From Pisolithus tinctorius (Eukaryota > Basidiomycota > Agaricomycetes > Boletales > Pisolithaceae), in the NCBI GenBank assembly GCA_024663395.1, contig JANFAH010000115.1, positions 39,888 through 103,887 of the forward strand: a stretch of DNA of 64,000 nucleotides, read 5' to 3'. The translations under genes were made by a program, and so were the position numbers. The notes beneath the pieces were generated by a model. The model had not been told where the DNA came from. It saw only the letters and a list, made by a program, of their open reading frames with translations, and ran no database searches. Positions 31,880-44,121 of this stretch are shown piece after piece (within the stretch, counting starts at the first letter, position 1; the number at the start of each line of letters is the position of its first letter).

Positions 31880-32115
31880 TGTCACACACCAAAGGTGTTG
31901 TGGACATGGTTACAGCTGACTCTGCCTAACTTGTTGATGAGTTGTGTGCAATGCCCATGCATGCAGATGAAGACTAAAGGCCTCATGTGTAGAAAGACTG
32001 CTGGATGTGAGCAGTCATCCTTCACACAAGAACAAGTTGTCAAAGCTAAAGAGAAGAGAGGAAGTGAGTTAAGTGTGCATTAAAAGGTTTTTAGCACCTG
32101 TGTATGGCATTCCAG
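31880..32115 (+). mobile_element. Truncated X LTR (X3, subfamily b)
   Basis: Starts TGTCACACACC and follows X2 and X5 base by base to GGCATTCC, then similarity stops. CpG sites of X2 appear as TG or CA here. No matching 3' end or target duplication was found. Confidence 0.75.
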
Positions 32116-32877
32116 TGTGGGACACAACTTCTGGGAAGCATGCAACTAGGGGAAGGGTGAAGGGAGAATTCCCTAGGATTGTCCCAAGGGGTGCTGTGTG
32201 GAAGGAGAAGTCAAGAAAGGGCTTAGGAGTGGTGGGGAAATTCGAGCGAGAGCTGCAGAATTTAATTCCAGGCAGATGTAGATGTGTGAGGAACAGGGAG
32301 ATGGGTATACGAAATTCTGAGAGGTTGCTATGTGTCAAGAGGAGTGAATTTGAAGCGAAGGGATATGGGGTTAGGTGTGCAGGGCTGGAGGATGCAGGAA
32401 ACACAAAGACCTCTGGGGACACTGAAGACACTGTAGGCTCTATTTACACACTTAGACTCTAGAAGCTCTTGAACTTGCAGAACACACACAGATAGTGACT
32501 CCAAAGGTGGGTGGTATATTTCTGACCTCATGGCAGAATTATATAGTACAGGGAAAGTAGGTACAAGTCAGAGTAAGGTGGGGCGGAAAAACTAAAAGAC
32601 CAGAAAATAAAGGAAAGGATGTCAGATGTCAGTGAAATACAGATGCACATGATATAGTCCACTGGGTAGAAGACAAGAGTAAGGACAGGACAATGGTAAG
32701 GGGTATCTTCCAACAGAATGAGAGTATGCATACAAGTGGGAGGTGGAGCTGAGTGGCACAGGAGGGCAGAGTGTAGTGTACTGGCACGAAGTCCAGTTTG
32801 TGGAATTTAGGGCAACAGGGGAAACTGGAGTTTTTTAGAGGTAAGTGGCATGGATGACTGGTGACATGGCTGAGTGG
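32116..32877. other. Unassigned stretch before X4
   Basis: No coding signal that I trust. Together with 41259-42229 it was one continuous sequence before X4 inserted, because GTGG/GCGG duplications flank X4. Confidence 0.45.
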
Positions 32878-33223
32878 TGTCACACACCAAAGGTGTTTGG
32901 TGAGATGGACATGGATACAGCTGATGAATGGAGATGAAGACCATAGCTCTCATGCGAAGAAGGACAGCCAGAAATGTCAGCAGTCATCCCTCACACAAGA
33001 ATGAGTCATCAATGCCAAAGAAAATGCTCCTTGACTCTGCTCCAAGTGGCACCCCGACTGGGACCCCGAAAAAATTTCCAGACCTCTCAGACCAGCCCTC
33101 GAAAGCAGAGCCCGTCACAGGCAAAGCGACATAAAGCAGCGCCCTCTCAAGATTGAGCGAACAAGCTTAAGCATTCAATCTCACCCATAACCTGCCCAAA
33201 CCCACAACACAACCCACCAGTAC

Positions 33224-35071
33224 ATGACCTCGACAGGACGAACGTCCTCGAGGTCAAGTTCCCACGCCATGCCAGGACCCCCGCCAGCCCCATGTGTGTC
33301 AAACCTCAGCAAGGCCACCAGAAGCGGCAGTCTCTCCCTTGAGGAAATTGTCAATGACCCAGACACTGAAATAAAAGACTTGGAATCAGCCAGAATATTC
33401 CTAGACCAGCTCTACACGATACAGGGAGAACCGACTACTCCAGAACACATATCCCATGCCCTTTTCTACATCTCACAGGCGAAGGGAGTAAGCAACACCC
33501 TACGATCAGCCATCCACGCAACAGCATACCTAGTCAGAGACCTAGCAACATTGGAAATTGCTGAATCCATCACTAAAGCCATATCAGAAAGACTAGAGAC
33601 CTCTGTCGTTGCAGCCATATCCCCTCAAGTCGCCAAAATCCTCTCAGCCTCCGAAAACCTAGCAAAAATCAACGAGGATGCTGAAATGCTAAGTAGCCAC
33701 ATCACTGAAAAAATAGAATCCCTCACCAGCACAGTCAACAGCACGGACTCCAACCAGCTAGAGAGCAAGGTCCAGGACCTGATAGCCGATATGGGCACAA
33801 TAAAGGAATCACTGGAAGACATGAAAACCTTCATAGCGACTCAAAACCATGCCATTCCCCCAACACCATACAGAGACACGCTAGCATCGACCCCCCCCAA
33901 CCCAAACCAGATCCCCCTAGGCAAGCAACTCTCACTGGAATACGCCAAGGCCCACACCACCATCAAAGAAAGACAAATACTCATCGACCCCGACAGCAAC
34001 CACCACCTCTTAAACAGCACCACCCCGAGGGAAACCATTATCGACCACATCAAACAGGCATTGGAATCAGTGGACAGAATAGACAGCCCGGATATGCAAC
34101 TAAAATCGATCGCACAACTCCACAACAACAGCATCCTGATTGAACTCAACAGCCAGGAAGCAGCAGCATGGATAAAGGCAGCACCCAACAAAGAAACCTT
34201 CCTCACAAGACTAGGAGGCGAAGCCGTGATCAAAGACCGACAATACAACATCATGATCCCCTTCCTCCCAATCACAACCGACACCGAAAGGCCAGAAACC
34301 CTCTGCAACATGGAAAGTGCGAACAACATCCCGCAAGGCTTGATCACTCAAATCAAATGGATAAAAGACCCAGCTAAACATGCCCCCACCCAGCGAGTTG
34401 CACATGCACTCGCCTCCCTGACATCCCCCGAAGTCGCTAACCAACTACTTAGAGACAGATTATACTGGGGCTTCGACAGACTCCGCCCCCACAAAGACAA
34501 GAAGGAGCCGATCAGATGCTTAAAATGCCAATGTATTGGGCATTTAGCCAGAGATTGCAAACAAACAGAAGACACGTGCGGCATTTGCACACAAACCCAT
34601 CATATGCAGGACTGTGACTCCACCAAACATTACTGCATTAACTGCCAAAGTGACTCTCACCCCAGCACCGACAGAAACTGCCCAGACCTAGCCAGAAGAC
34701 GCAATGCAATGGACGATCGCACCCCAGAGAACTGCATGCCATACTTCCTGACCACTGAAGAGTGGACACATGTCGAATTACCACCAAGACCGGCTAACCC
34801 AATCATACCAACAAGACCCCCAATGATGCAACCGAATGCTCCAAGCCAATTCAGGCAGATGACCCTAGGAGAGGCAGCAAACATCCGTACCATCCCACCA
34901 AAGCGAGGCCAAAACAGCAGGATAAGAGGAGGTAGAGGAGGCCCCATAACACACTATTTTCAAACACGCAATGACCACACCAACAGCGACCCAGCACCAA
35001 CCCAGCCTGCCCCTGTGACAACACTACAGCCAATAAATCCGGACCCCACCCCATCCTTGATCGATGCCTGA
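33224..35071 (+). CDS. LINE ORF1 (RNA-binding, zinc knuckles)
   Basis: 615 codons, intact. The N-terminal half is helical and probably coiled-coil (33500-33850). The C-terminal part holds zinc knuckles CLKCQCIGHLARDC, CGICTQTHHMQDC and CINCQSDSHPSTDRNC (34518-34680), then a Pro/Gly/Arg tail (RGGRGG). Such proteins package element RNA. The stop TGA overlaps the ORF2 start in ATGCCTGA, which suggests termination-reinitiation for ORF2. Confidence 0.93.
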   Translation: MTSTGRTSSRSSSHAMPGPPPAPCVSNLSKATRSGSLSLEEIVNDPDTEIKDLESARIFLDQLYTIQGEPTTPEHISHALFYISQAKGVSNTLRSAIHATAYLVRDLATLEIAESITKAISERLETSVVAAISPQVAKILSASENLAKINEDAEMLSSHITEKIESLTSTVNSTDSNQLESKVQDLIADMGTIKESLEDMKTFIATQNHAIPPTPYRDTLASTPPNPNQIPLGKQLSLEYAKAHTTIKERQILIDPDSNHHLLNSTTPRETIIDHIKQALESVDRIDSPDMQLKSIAQLHNNSILIELNSQEAAAWIKAAPNKETFLTRLGGEAVIKDRQYNIMIPFLPITTDTERPETLCNMESANNIPQGLITQIKWIKDPAKHAPTQRVAHALASLTSPEVANQLLRDRLYWGFDRLRPHKDKKEPIRCLKCQCIGHLARDCKQTEDTCGICTQTHHMQDCDSTKHYCINCQSDSHPSTDRNCPDLARRRNAMDDRTPENCMPYFLTTEEWTHVELPPRPANPIIPTRPPMMQPNAPSQFRQMTLGEAANIRTIPPKRGQNSRIRGGRGGPITHYFQTRNDHTNSDPAPTQPAPVTTLQPINPDPTPSLIDA

Positions 35072-38000
35072 ACGCCGAACACGCACCAATACGCTAACCA
35101 AAATACGCATATGGCAGCAAAACTTAAATACTTCTCACACTGCACTACACTCGCTAATAAACAGTCAAATAGCAGACGAATGGGACGTAATCACCATTCA
35201 AGAACCACCAATCGATCAAATCAGCAACATACAGGCCAACACCCATTGGAAGGTCGTATACCCCTCAACAAAGCTAACACAAAACACCAAACCATGAGCG
35301 GTAACTCTAATTAATTCTAGAATAAGCACTAATTCCTGGGAACAGATCGCCTTCCCATCTGTGGACGTCGTAGTAACACAACTAAGAACTGCCAAGGACA
35401 CCTATGCAATATTCAACATCTACAACGACTGCACACATGACCAGACCCTGGAGGCCCTAAGCACCTTCCTCACCGCGAACATAGAAAAGGTCAGGACAAC
35501 GGTGAACGATCACATGCTGTGGTTGGGTGACTTTAACAGACACCACCCCCTATGGGACGAGGACCACAACCACCATCTGTTCACAACAAGAGCTCTCGGA
35601 TCCGCCCAGAAGCTACTAGAACTAATAGCAGACTACAGGCTAGTACAAGCACTGCCCAAAGGCATACCCACCCTCCAGTCGTCCTCCACAGGCAACTGGA
35701 CGTGCCCAGACAACGTGTTCTGTATGGAGTCAACAATGGAGAACCTGGTCAGCTGTGACACAAGACCGGAGGACAGAGGCCCCAATACAGACCACGTCCC
35801 GATCCTGACGTACCTCGAAGCAGACCTCACCCCATCTACGGTGACCCTGACTTACAACTACCAGGACATGGACTGGAAAGAATTCAACAAGACACTCAAA
35901 ACCGAACTCGCTAAGGTCGGCCCCCCAAGAGTAATAGCCAACGTGCAAGAATTCCAGAGAAAAACAAGAGGAATCGAAGCAGCGCTACGAAGCACACTAG
36001 AGAAGGTAGTACCAAAATCGCGACCACACCCGCACATGAAAAGATGGTGGACAAAGGAGCTAATGGCCCTATGCAAAGAACTCAAAACGCTAAGTAAAAC
36101 CTCATATGCCTTCCGTGCCATTCACAATCACGAAAGTCACAGGCTGCGTAAGGACAAGGCAAAAGCCTATGACAGGGCTATCCAAGAAGCAAAGAAGAAC
36201 CACTGGAGAAACTGGTTGGAAGAAGCAGGAGACGGCGACCTCTGGATAGCGAACGGATACATCTCCAAGCCCTATGGAGATGGAAGCAAAGCCAGAATAC
36301 CGACTCTCAAAAAGACCAGCGAGGACAGCAACGAGACCCTGGCCAGCTCCAACGAAGACAAAAGCAAAATGTTCGCACAGATGTTATTTCCACCACCCCC
36401 GATCCAATTGTCGGTACCGCAAAACTACGATTACCCGGAACCAGCAACAATGTGGGACCCCATCACAAAGGATCAGCTCACCCGCACTGTCAAGAACCTC
36501 AACCCCTACAAAGTGCCAGGACCAGACGGTGTAGCCAATATCGTGTTTCAGAAATCTCTGCTACTACTCGATTACTTACTACACTCTTTCAATGCAGTAT
36601 TCACCCTGCGGACATACTACGACCCCTGGAGGGAATCCACCACAATCATACTCAGAAAACCAGGCAAGCCTGACTACTTGACGCCAAAAGCCTACCGACC
36701 AATAGCGCTACTCAACACCACGGCAAAGCTACTATCAGCAATAGTAGCAGAACGGACATCATACATACTGGAAAAGCACCAACTACTCCCAGCAACTCAC
36801 TTTGGTGGCAGACCAGGATGATCGACAGAGGACTCGCTACTACTACTCAAGACAACCATACAGCACGCATGGAGACAAAGAAAAGTAGTATCCGTGCTGT
36901 TCCTGGACATAGAAGGTGCATTCCCCAATGCAGTCACAGACCAACTCTTACACAATATGAGAAAAAGACGACTTCCCCCGGACATAGTCCACTATATGGA
37001 GCGCTTACTAACAAACAGGAAGATGAAACTATGCTTTGACGACTACGAGTCAAACTGGTTCCACATCAAGAACGGCATAGGACAAGGAGACCCCCTATTG
37101 ATGATCCTATATGTCATCTACAGCGTGGACTTAGTGGAAACGGCAAAAGGTAAAAAAGAACTAACCCTAGCCTTCGTGGATGATATGGCATTCATCGCCA
37201 TTGGCAAGAACTTCGAAGACACCCACTTGACATTATCCGACATGATGGAACGGGAGGAAGGAGGCTTCGACTGGTCAGAGAAACACAACTCATGTTTTGA
37301 GACAAGTAAATTTGCACTAATGGACTTCACGCTCAACAGAAACAAGCCCAAACCCCCGCTAACAATAAGAGGTGCAACAATAACACCCACGACGACCCAC
37401 AGGTTCCTAGGCGTAATTCTCAACCAAAAATTGAGATGGAAAACACAGGCGGCCCACACAATAGCGAAGGGCATGAAACAAGCCCTACTGCTTAGAAGAA
37501 TATCTGCGACATCATGGGGAATACCGATGAAGCTCATGCGGCAACTCTACCAAACAGTGGTAGTACCGAAGATGATGTATGCTGCACCAGTATGGATCCA
37601 GCCAACATATACCAGAGATCACAACGCCAGAACAAGAGGGTCAAAAGGTATAACTAACCATCTCCTCTCAGTTCAAAGAGCAGCAGCCATAGCAATCATG
37701 GGTGCCATGAGGACCACCCCCACTGACACCTTGCTAGCACACACACACATCCCCCCTGCATCACTCCTTATACAGCATACGCTATACAAAGCATCGCTCA
37801 GACTCTCGACACTACCAAGCGAACACCCTCTCCACATACACGTCAGCAAAACAGCCAGGACTAACGTCAAGTGCCACTGAACAGCACTCCACCGTCTGAC
37901 ACATGACCTAAACGTCAATCCCAGGCAAATCGAAACTATCCTCCTGTATCCAACCCCACCAATGGAACGCCTGTCACATGCAACTGTCATAGCACCCAAC

Positions 38001-39002
38001 AAAAAAGAAGCAATTGAAGACCTAGCAAGAATAAGAGACCGCATGCTAATCTTCACTGATGGATCAAGCATGGAGGAGGGTGTAGGGGTGGCAGTGGTCT
38101 TGTACGTAGACCGCCAACATGTAACCATGCTGCGGTACCACTTGGGAAGTGCCTCGCAACACACAGTGTTCGAGGCGGAGGTGGCAGCAATGCTGCTCGC
38201 AGTGCACCTCCTTGCAACCAAGGAGGAAGTTATGTTCCCAGCCACCATACTAGCTGACAACCAGGCAGTGATCAAATCGAGTGAGCAACCACTAGCGAAA
38301 ACAGGACACTATCTACTAACGCACCTCAGATTGGCAATCCAAGAAATCACCACCAAAGAATGCTTAGCAAGGAAAAGCATCACACTGCGGTGGATAGCAG
38401 GCCACATGAAAGTAGAAGGCAATGAACTCACAGATGAAGAGGCAAAAATAGCAGCAAAAGGACCTAATTTCACCAGCCGTCCACAAGCGCTTCCACCAGT
38501 GCTAAGGAAAAACCTACCCCATAGTGTGGCCACCCTCAAGCAGCTGCACAATGCGAGACTGGAGACCCTATGGTCCCAAATCTGGAACAAGTCCCCCCGG
38601 TATGACAAAACAACCAGCATCGATCCATTCCTACCCAAAAACTTGTTCGTGAAACTAGCCGCCTCCCTGCCCAAGAAACAAATGAGCCTCTACATGCACC
38701 TCTGCACAGGCCACGCACCACTCAACAAACACTTACACCGACTCAAACAAAGCAACACCCCCACCTGCCTCCAATGCAGGAGGACTAGTTTGGAAAGCGT
38801 GCATCATTTCCTATTCCAGTGTCCCAGATATGACAGGGAGTGGTACGTCATGCAAAGAGCCCTAGGAAGAGACGCTACCTCCCTGTCGTTCCTACTGTCC
38901 AACCCAAAAGCCTGTCCACACCTTCTCAAATATGTAGATGCCACCAAACGCTTTCATCACGTACTCGGTGAGGTACATACACTTGAACATGATGTAAGAT
39001 AA
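35064..39002 (+). pseudogene. LINE ORF2 (endonuclease, RT, RNase H) with three in-frame TGA
   Basis: One reading frame of 1312 codons is broken only by TGA at 35295-35297, 36819-36821 and 37878-37880. APE-type endonuclease: IWQQNLNTS, VITIQEP, LWLGDFNRHHP (35100-35550). Reverse transcriptase: YKVPGPDGV, YRPIALLNTTAKLL, FGGRPG, FLDIEGAF, NGIGQGDPL, AFVDDMAFIA (36500-37200). RNase H: FTDGSSMEEGVGVAVVLY, ILADNQAVIKS, HMKVEGNELTDEEA (38050-38440). A terminal CCHC follows (CLQCRRTSLESVHHFLFQC, ~38770). All three stops fit CGA (Arg) to TGA; the second follows the well-conserved GGRPG where Arg is usual. Confidence 0.93.
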
Positions 39003-39823
39003 TGCAAAACCACAGGAAACATTCAACAATAAACACGAAACCAGCTATAACCACACATACACCATCAAACGCCCTCACACCACACCCATTCCCCAAACCC
39101 CCACCCTTCCTACTCTCCCCCCCGCACACACAAAACACATGCTACAAACCCACCAGTCACACCCTCCCACCTCACCTTGATAGCTCCCCAATCCCACACT
39201 CCAACCGTTCACATGTTAACTGACAACCCACTCCCTCGCCACACCGCGCAGTATAATGTCATGACAGCCCCATCCAACTGGACATGTAAGAACATGCTCG
39301 TAACCCAAAACCGACGCCCACATGGCAGTCGACTAAGTGTAGTTAGAGTTACTCGTCTAGCCGAAGTACTAAACCACCCTTACCGAAAAAGCGGAGTGTC
39401 TAAAACGGCTGGCGGGAACGGAGGACTAATGGGGAACCGAAGGTTCTGCCATTAGGGCATTCACTCACTGGTAAGGTGTGGTAGGCCACAGGGGGCCTCT
39501 GCTAGATCATTAACTAAGGTAGAATAGTGCAGCATAGGGTAGACACACCCTCAAAGCACTTTAATTCAGAAAAAAAAAAAAAAAATGCCAAAGAAAAAGA
39601 AGGGAGCGAGTTAAGTGCTGGTCAAAATTCTTAAGCGCCCGTGTATGGCATTCCAATTTTTGACATATCTCCGCCATTTCTGCAGATACTGAAACCATTC
39701 CCACACTCGCTTGTAGTGCTCAGCCATGCGATCCTACCTTCCAAAATTGGAAAGGATTTGCACACTCCACATGTTTCTACAGCACTCCCTCCAAAAGCTG
39801 CTCATTTCGCTAATTCTTCTGAT

Positions 39824-40303
39824 ATGGCTGCCTCCACATCAATCATTTTGCTTGTCCCCTTTGCTAGGGACCATGGCTACATATATCTACCAGGAGTTCC
39901 TACCAGCTTCCATCCTGAAGCATCCTGGTACATCCCATCCTCATCTGCCCCCTCTCAGCCCATCCAGCTTGGACAGCGCATTCTTTTTGGCAGCATGACC
40001 TCTAGGAGGATGTTCTTTGGTCACCTCAGGTCTGTCATTCACTTGGAAAGGTCTTATGTGGTCATTTCAGTCTCTCCAGTCCAAGAAGCATATGGATCCT
40101 TCCTCCCTGCTCCCTGCAACATCTTCATACCAGTCTCATCCATCATTCTCCCAAAATTGCAACAGCTACAGTATAATCTACTGTTCTCTACTCTCCCTGA
40201 TCACATCCATGACGAGTATGATGCACATCTTGCCTCCTTATTGCAAGATACAGCAGAAGATGCTCCCCCTTCAGCCTCTCTTCCATCAGAGCCTCATTCA
40301 TGA
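39824..40303 (+). CDS. ORF-X, conserved 159-residue protein encoded in the X LTR (copy 4)
   Basis: Intact, MAASTSII to SEPHS, very close to X1. Upstream the same frame stays open to an ATG at 39641 (220 codons). That extension is frameshifted in subfamily b, so the inner ATG is preferred. No domain recognised. Confidence 0.6.
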   Translation: MAASTSIILLVPFARDHGYIYLPGVPTSFHPEASWYIPSSSAPSQPIQLGQRILFGSMTSRRMFFGHLRSVIHLERSYVVISVSPVQEAYGSFLPAPCNIFIPVSSIILPKLQQLQYNLLFSTLPDHIHDEYDAHLASLLQDTAEDAPPSASLPSEPHS

Positions 40304-41258
40304 AGTTTTATTTGCTTCACTGAGAGGATGGTTTGGGGGGAAAGTTGTGATCCCCTATGCTCCTGTCACCCCACAGACCCCCAAAGCTTGACCCCTATTG
40401 ACATCTGACTCACCCTGTCCACTTTTGGATGTACTGTATCGGTATCAGATCAGTGCTGCCTCTCTGTCATCCCACTTTGGCCCAAAGGAGATCTCTTCAA
40501 GATGTGACATGCACAGCCTCCCCCTAATGTGATTCCAGTGTGCTTTCCCAGTTCCTCACATTACTTGACTCATACTCTGACATTCTGACTGTCCTTGACT
40601 CACCTATTGCCAATACTTACCAATCTTTTGACTTTGCTTACTGATTCTTTGCTTTTTGGCTTACTTATCCTTACCAATGTTTACCAATGCTTTCCAAGAT
40701 GATTACCCATCGCTTACATTCCTTACTTATCAGTTACCAATCACTTATCAAGTGTTTGCACCTTGTTTGCCATAGGCAATGCCCCTGTACTGTATATAAA
40801 TCACTGTACTTAGATAGCTAAAAGAAGAAGACATCAGAGAGCCCCTCTTGCTCGCATTTCATCATCTCTCAGTAAATCATTCATCAGCTTCAATAGTTGA
40901 GACTTTATTAAGGGTCTAGCTATCGTCTACTTCACTTATCATCATCTATTATCAATATACTTTGCTCCAAGCCCTTCCTGAGCTCAGTGCAGCCTAGGAT
41001 GTCGAATTAAGTCATCATCCACCCATCTGTAGGCTGCCAGCAGTCTACCCCATCGCAATCTATCACATTCTTGCTCCCTCTTTGTCAGGAGCACCCCCAA
41101 CCCTCTGCACTTGTCATTGAGTGTTGTAGTTTGCAAAAACCCTCCCAAATCAAAGGTTCTACCATCTAGGTACCACATAGGCACACCACCACTCGCTCTT
41201 TTTGTCTTTTGTGTTGGTTTTGGTTGGTTTCCACCACTGAACCTCACTTTGACTCACA

Positions 41259-42229
41259 GCGGTGGCACAGCTACTGAATCCTAGATGACTCTGCATGAGT
41301 GTGGAATTTTCAGATCAGCATTTTGATGACTGAGTGACATGTGGGAGGTTGGTAAAAAACTCCAAAGGCAACAGGGGTTGGGAGGAAACATGAAAACACA
41401 AGCAGGAAAAATTCCAAAATGGGTTTGTCATAGAGGCCTGTGGAATTCAGAGACAGATTCCTGTTCCAGCATCAGGGAGTATATGGCTCCCTACACCTCC
41501 CGGAGACTTCAAATGCTGACCAACCTCAGTCAGACTGAACCAAGATGTGACAGAGACGAGTGGAATTTCAGCAGACGTTATGTAACAATGATGGCACAAG
41601 GTCAGAATTCTGCCTTGTGCAGAAGGGCATTCCACATTGTATGAGATAGCCCTGTGGAATTTAAACCTGCCCAGAAGGTGGCTCACCACTCATCAAACTC
41701 CCACTCCCCAGTTACATCTGCTGTAGGAATAGGTAATATGAAGTTATACCCAGAATTAGTAAACATCAGTGATGGGCGAGATTTGCACTCAACCCAAAAG
41801 GGAGGTCCTGTTTTGAGAAAAGAAGAAGTAGTAAAATGTAAAAAATGCGAACTAGAAATGCAGACTTAGCTCTGTCTGTCTAATAGCTCTTGCCAGTCCT
41901 CCTGGCCCTTTGGGTACTCCCCAAAGTAACAATTCTAACTTTGAAAACATGCCAAAATGCAAGACAAAATCACCCTACTACTGAGGGCCTGTGACATGAA
42001 CTGCTTGTATGGTAAACTGAACTCATGCAAACACAGCACATGCGCTTAGTCAGCAACATGGCTGCTTGCCACTAAGTCCAGTGGTACAAACATGAAAAAC
42101 AAAAGAAGGAAATAAAACAAAAAGAAAACTCCCCACCCCTGAACTCTTGACTCAGACAGCTTCTCCTAGGGAACTCAAACTTGTTCCCTACACTGCATCC
42201 ACTACCCAAGCCCATACACAGCCTATGCC
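41259..42229. other. Gene-free stretch between X4 and the Zn2Cys6-type gene
   Basis: No supported ORF. The sequence is AT-richer than its flanks and holds no repeat found elsewhere in the window. Confidence 0.45.
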
Positions 42230-42709
42230 ATGCAAGCCTACTCAATCCATGATGCACAACCGGTTTGCAGCATGAGGGACCAGGCCATCACCTCGCTGTC
42301 AGCAGCATTAAGGCATGTTAGGGTGCTAATCAACACAGTGCCATGGCCCAAGGAGAGCTTAGAGGTGATATACGAGTGGGTGGAGGACTGGGACCAGACT
42401 TGGGTAAGTGCACTAGAGCCCATGCAACACAATGCACTGACCAATCCCCAGGCTGGGATCTACTCATGGTGGAAGTACATTGATGAGAACAAGATCTCCA
42501 TCCCAAAGGTGCACGATGCCAACCTATGCAACATGACCGAGGAATCTGCAATATGGCAGAACAAGGTGATCCCAGTGGTGATAGCAATAGCAGATCTCTG
42601 GCAGCCAGAAGGGCAGCACAGATTCAATGTTGATGATCTTTTTGAGGACTACCAGGAGTGGGTAGAGGAGAGAACATGGTTGGAGGCTGAGAGATTGGCT
42701 AAGGCACTG

Positions 42710-43162
42710 TGTTACGCTCGACCGAAGTCAAGATGTAGGGAGAGCTCAAACACAGACTGTGGTTTCTACTAAGCAGACAGCTGTAGTAACCTCTGTAAAT
42801 GACAGAGGATTTTAGGGCAATGCCAGTAAGAGTGGTCCTTGTTAGGGACACTGAGGGCGAAGTTCTGAGAACACTGCGTATGATTGAGCAGCTCAAGTCT
42901 GGGTCTCCAGGACTTGAGCCAGCGACCTAAATACTACAAGAGGAGGACCATGAGGTGTCCTCATGTACTAGAGGTAACTATGCCATTGGTTGAACAACGA
43001 CAACACATGTCCTAAGCATGTAACGAGCTAGTAATGCCAGTGGTGGAAATAGAGAGCCATTGGATCAGAGAGAAGACGGCTCTAAAAGGAAACTGAGTCC
43101 AACAGATCAAAAGTAAAGTAAATGTACAACAGAAGAGGAAAAGTTAGGGGTGAAACATAACA
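42710..43162 (-). repeat. 3' LTR of gypsy-2 (minus-strand element)
   Basis: 453 bp, same length as the other LTR with no indels. CACTG lies immediately to its left. Confidence 0.95.
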
Positions 43163-43199
43163 TTACCCCCTCTCTAAGTGTTGAAGTCCCTGACTTCAA

Positions 43200-43835
43200 C
43201 TACTCTCCATAGGGTTCTCCAGTCATGTTGCTGATGGCAGAGTCATCAAAGTCAAAATCATTGCTGCACAAGTCATTATCCTCACTCCCAACGAGGGTAT
43301 GATCATCTACCAGGGTGGGGGTAGCTATCCTGTCCTGTAAAGGACGACGAGGGCGTATAGAAGGGCATTGGACCTGAGTATGCCTGGGACGAGTGGTGTG
43401 ACAAAGGAGACATTCATACTGTCCACAGTTGACGTGGATATGGCCAAGGCAGCGACAGACGTAACATGCTTGACAATAGTGTGGATCGGATGGAGTAAGG
43501 GGTCTATCGAACTCCATCATTGCGTTTAGCACAGGAGTTGGTGGCAACTGAGCAAGGGTTTCGATGATATTTAATGTGTAGTCAAGTTCAGCACGGGAGA
43601 CGCCAAAGGCCATCTCAGGGTCCACCTCAGATGGCGAACTGTGAGACTCGCAAGGCTGAGGATTAGGGCCTGACAAGCAGCAGGTGCAAGGTCTGTCGGC
43701 TCTTCGGAGAGAGCGGGAAGAGTGGGAGGACGATGATGGCGACAATGCCGGAGGGGAGGACAACATGGAGGAAACCGGAGGGGAGGTTGCAGTCGAGGGT
43801 CTTCTAGACCCAGGAGGAGGGGGAGTGATTAGCAT
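43200..43835 (-). CDS. gypsy-2 third ORF (unknown protein with CCHC knuckle)
   Basis: A 211-codon frame between the chromodomain and the 3' LTR. The N-terminus is Ser/Pro-rich (SPPALSPSSSSHSSRSL). The middle has FGVSRAELDYTLNIIETL. A zinc knuckle CYVCRCLGHIHVNC (CX2CX4HX4C, ~43455) is followed by a second Cys pair (CLLC) and an acidic end (DFDFDDSAIS). The position and the CYxCxxLGH motif match the third ORF of gypsy-1. Earlier in-frame codons upstream suggest the start may lie before 43835. Confidence 0.6.
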   Translation of the reverse strand: MLITPPPPGSRRPSTATSPPVSSMLSSPPALSPSSSSHSSRSLRRADRPCTCCLSGPNPQPCESHSSPSEVDPEMAFGVSRAELDYTLNIIETLAQLPPTPVLNAMMEFDRPLTPSDPHYCQACYVCRCLGHIHVNCGQYECLLCHTTRPRHTQVQCPSIRPRRPLQDRIATPTLVDDHTLVGSEDNDLCSNDFDFDDSAISNMTGEPYGE

Positions 43836-44121
43836 AGGATATTGACGGACGTTGTAGATGAGGTCTGCGCCTCCAAGGACATTGAAAAGTCTAAGTAAAA
43901 GGGGGACCTGCTGAACGGCGATTTCATTTAGAATGGTGCGGGCGGGGGACAGAAGGGGGTTTTGGCGATTGACATAGTGGAAAGTTCCTCAAGCCAAAGG
44001 GCTTGGATGGTGGCGTGGTATACAAGGTCAAGTGGAGAGTTCTCATCCACTTCATGATAGACAGTGCTGAGAAACCGCAGGGTCGGCGATGAAGAGTCGG
44101 TATGAGGCAATCATCTGATTG

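Larger units (their letters stand above)
33025..39583 (+). mobile_element. Tad1-like LINE (non-LTR retrotransposon), near full length
   Basis: A 14-bp duplication AATGCCAAAGAAAA (33011-33024 and 39584-39597) flanks an insert ending in a poly-A run (39570-39583). Two ORFs overlap by 8 nt. The 5' leader is ~200 bp, so little or nothing is truncated. The 3' untranslated part is ~570 bp. It lies inside X4. Confidence 0.95.
32878..41258 (+). mobile_element. X LTR X4 (subfamily a), split by a LINE
   Basis: Starts TGTCACACACC at 32878 and ends GACTCACA at 41258. Flanks are GTGG (32874-32877) and GCGG (41259-41262), identical apart from one CpG-type change. The LINE at 33025-39583 interrupts it; without the LINE it is about 1.8 kb, like X1. 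ORF-X is at 39824-40303 and the TATA box (TATATAAA) at 40793-40800. Confidence 0.85.

Noticed and set aside
32116..32890. A further solo LTR with TGTGGGACAC..GTGTCACACA ends
   Set aside because: Its right end coincides with the start of X4 and there is no target duplication, so the apparent inverted ends are probably chance.
35295..37880. TGA used as a sense codon (recoding)
   Set aside because: TGA is the natural stop of other ORFs here, including gypsy-1 pol and LINE ORF1, and CpG decay of CGA explains the internal ones.
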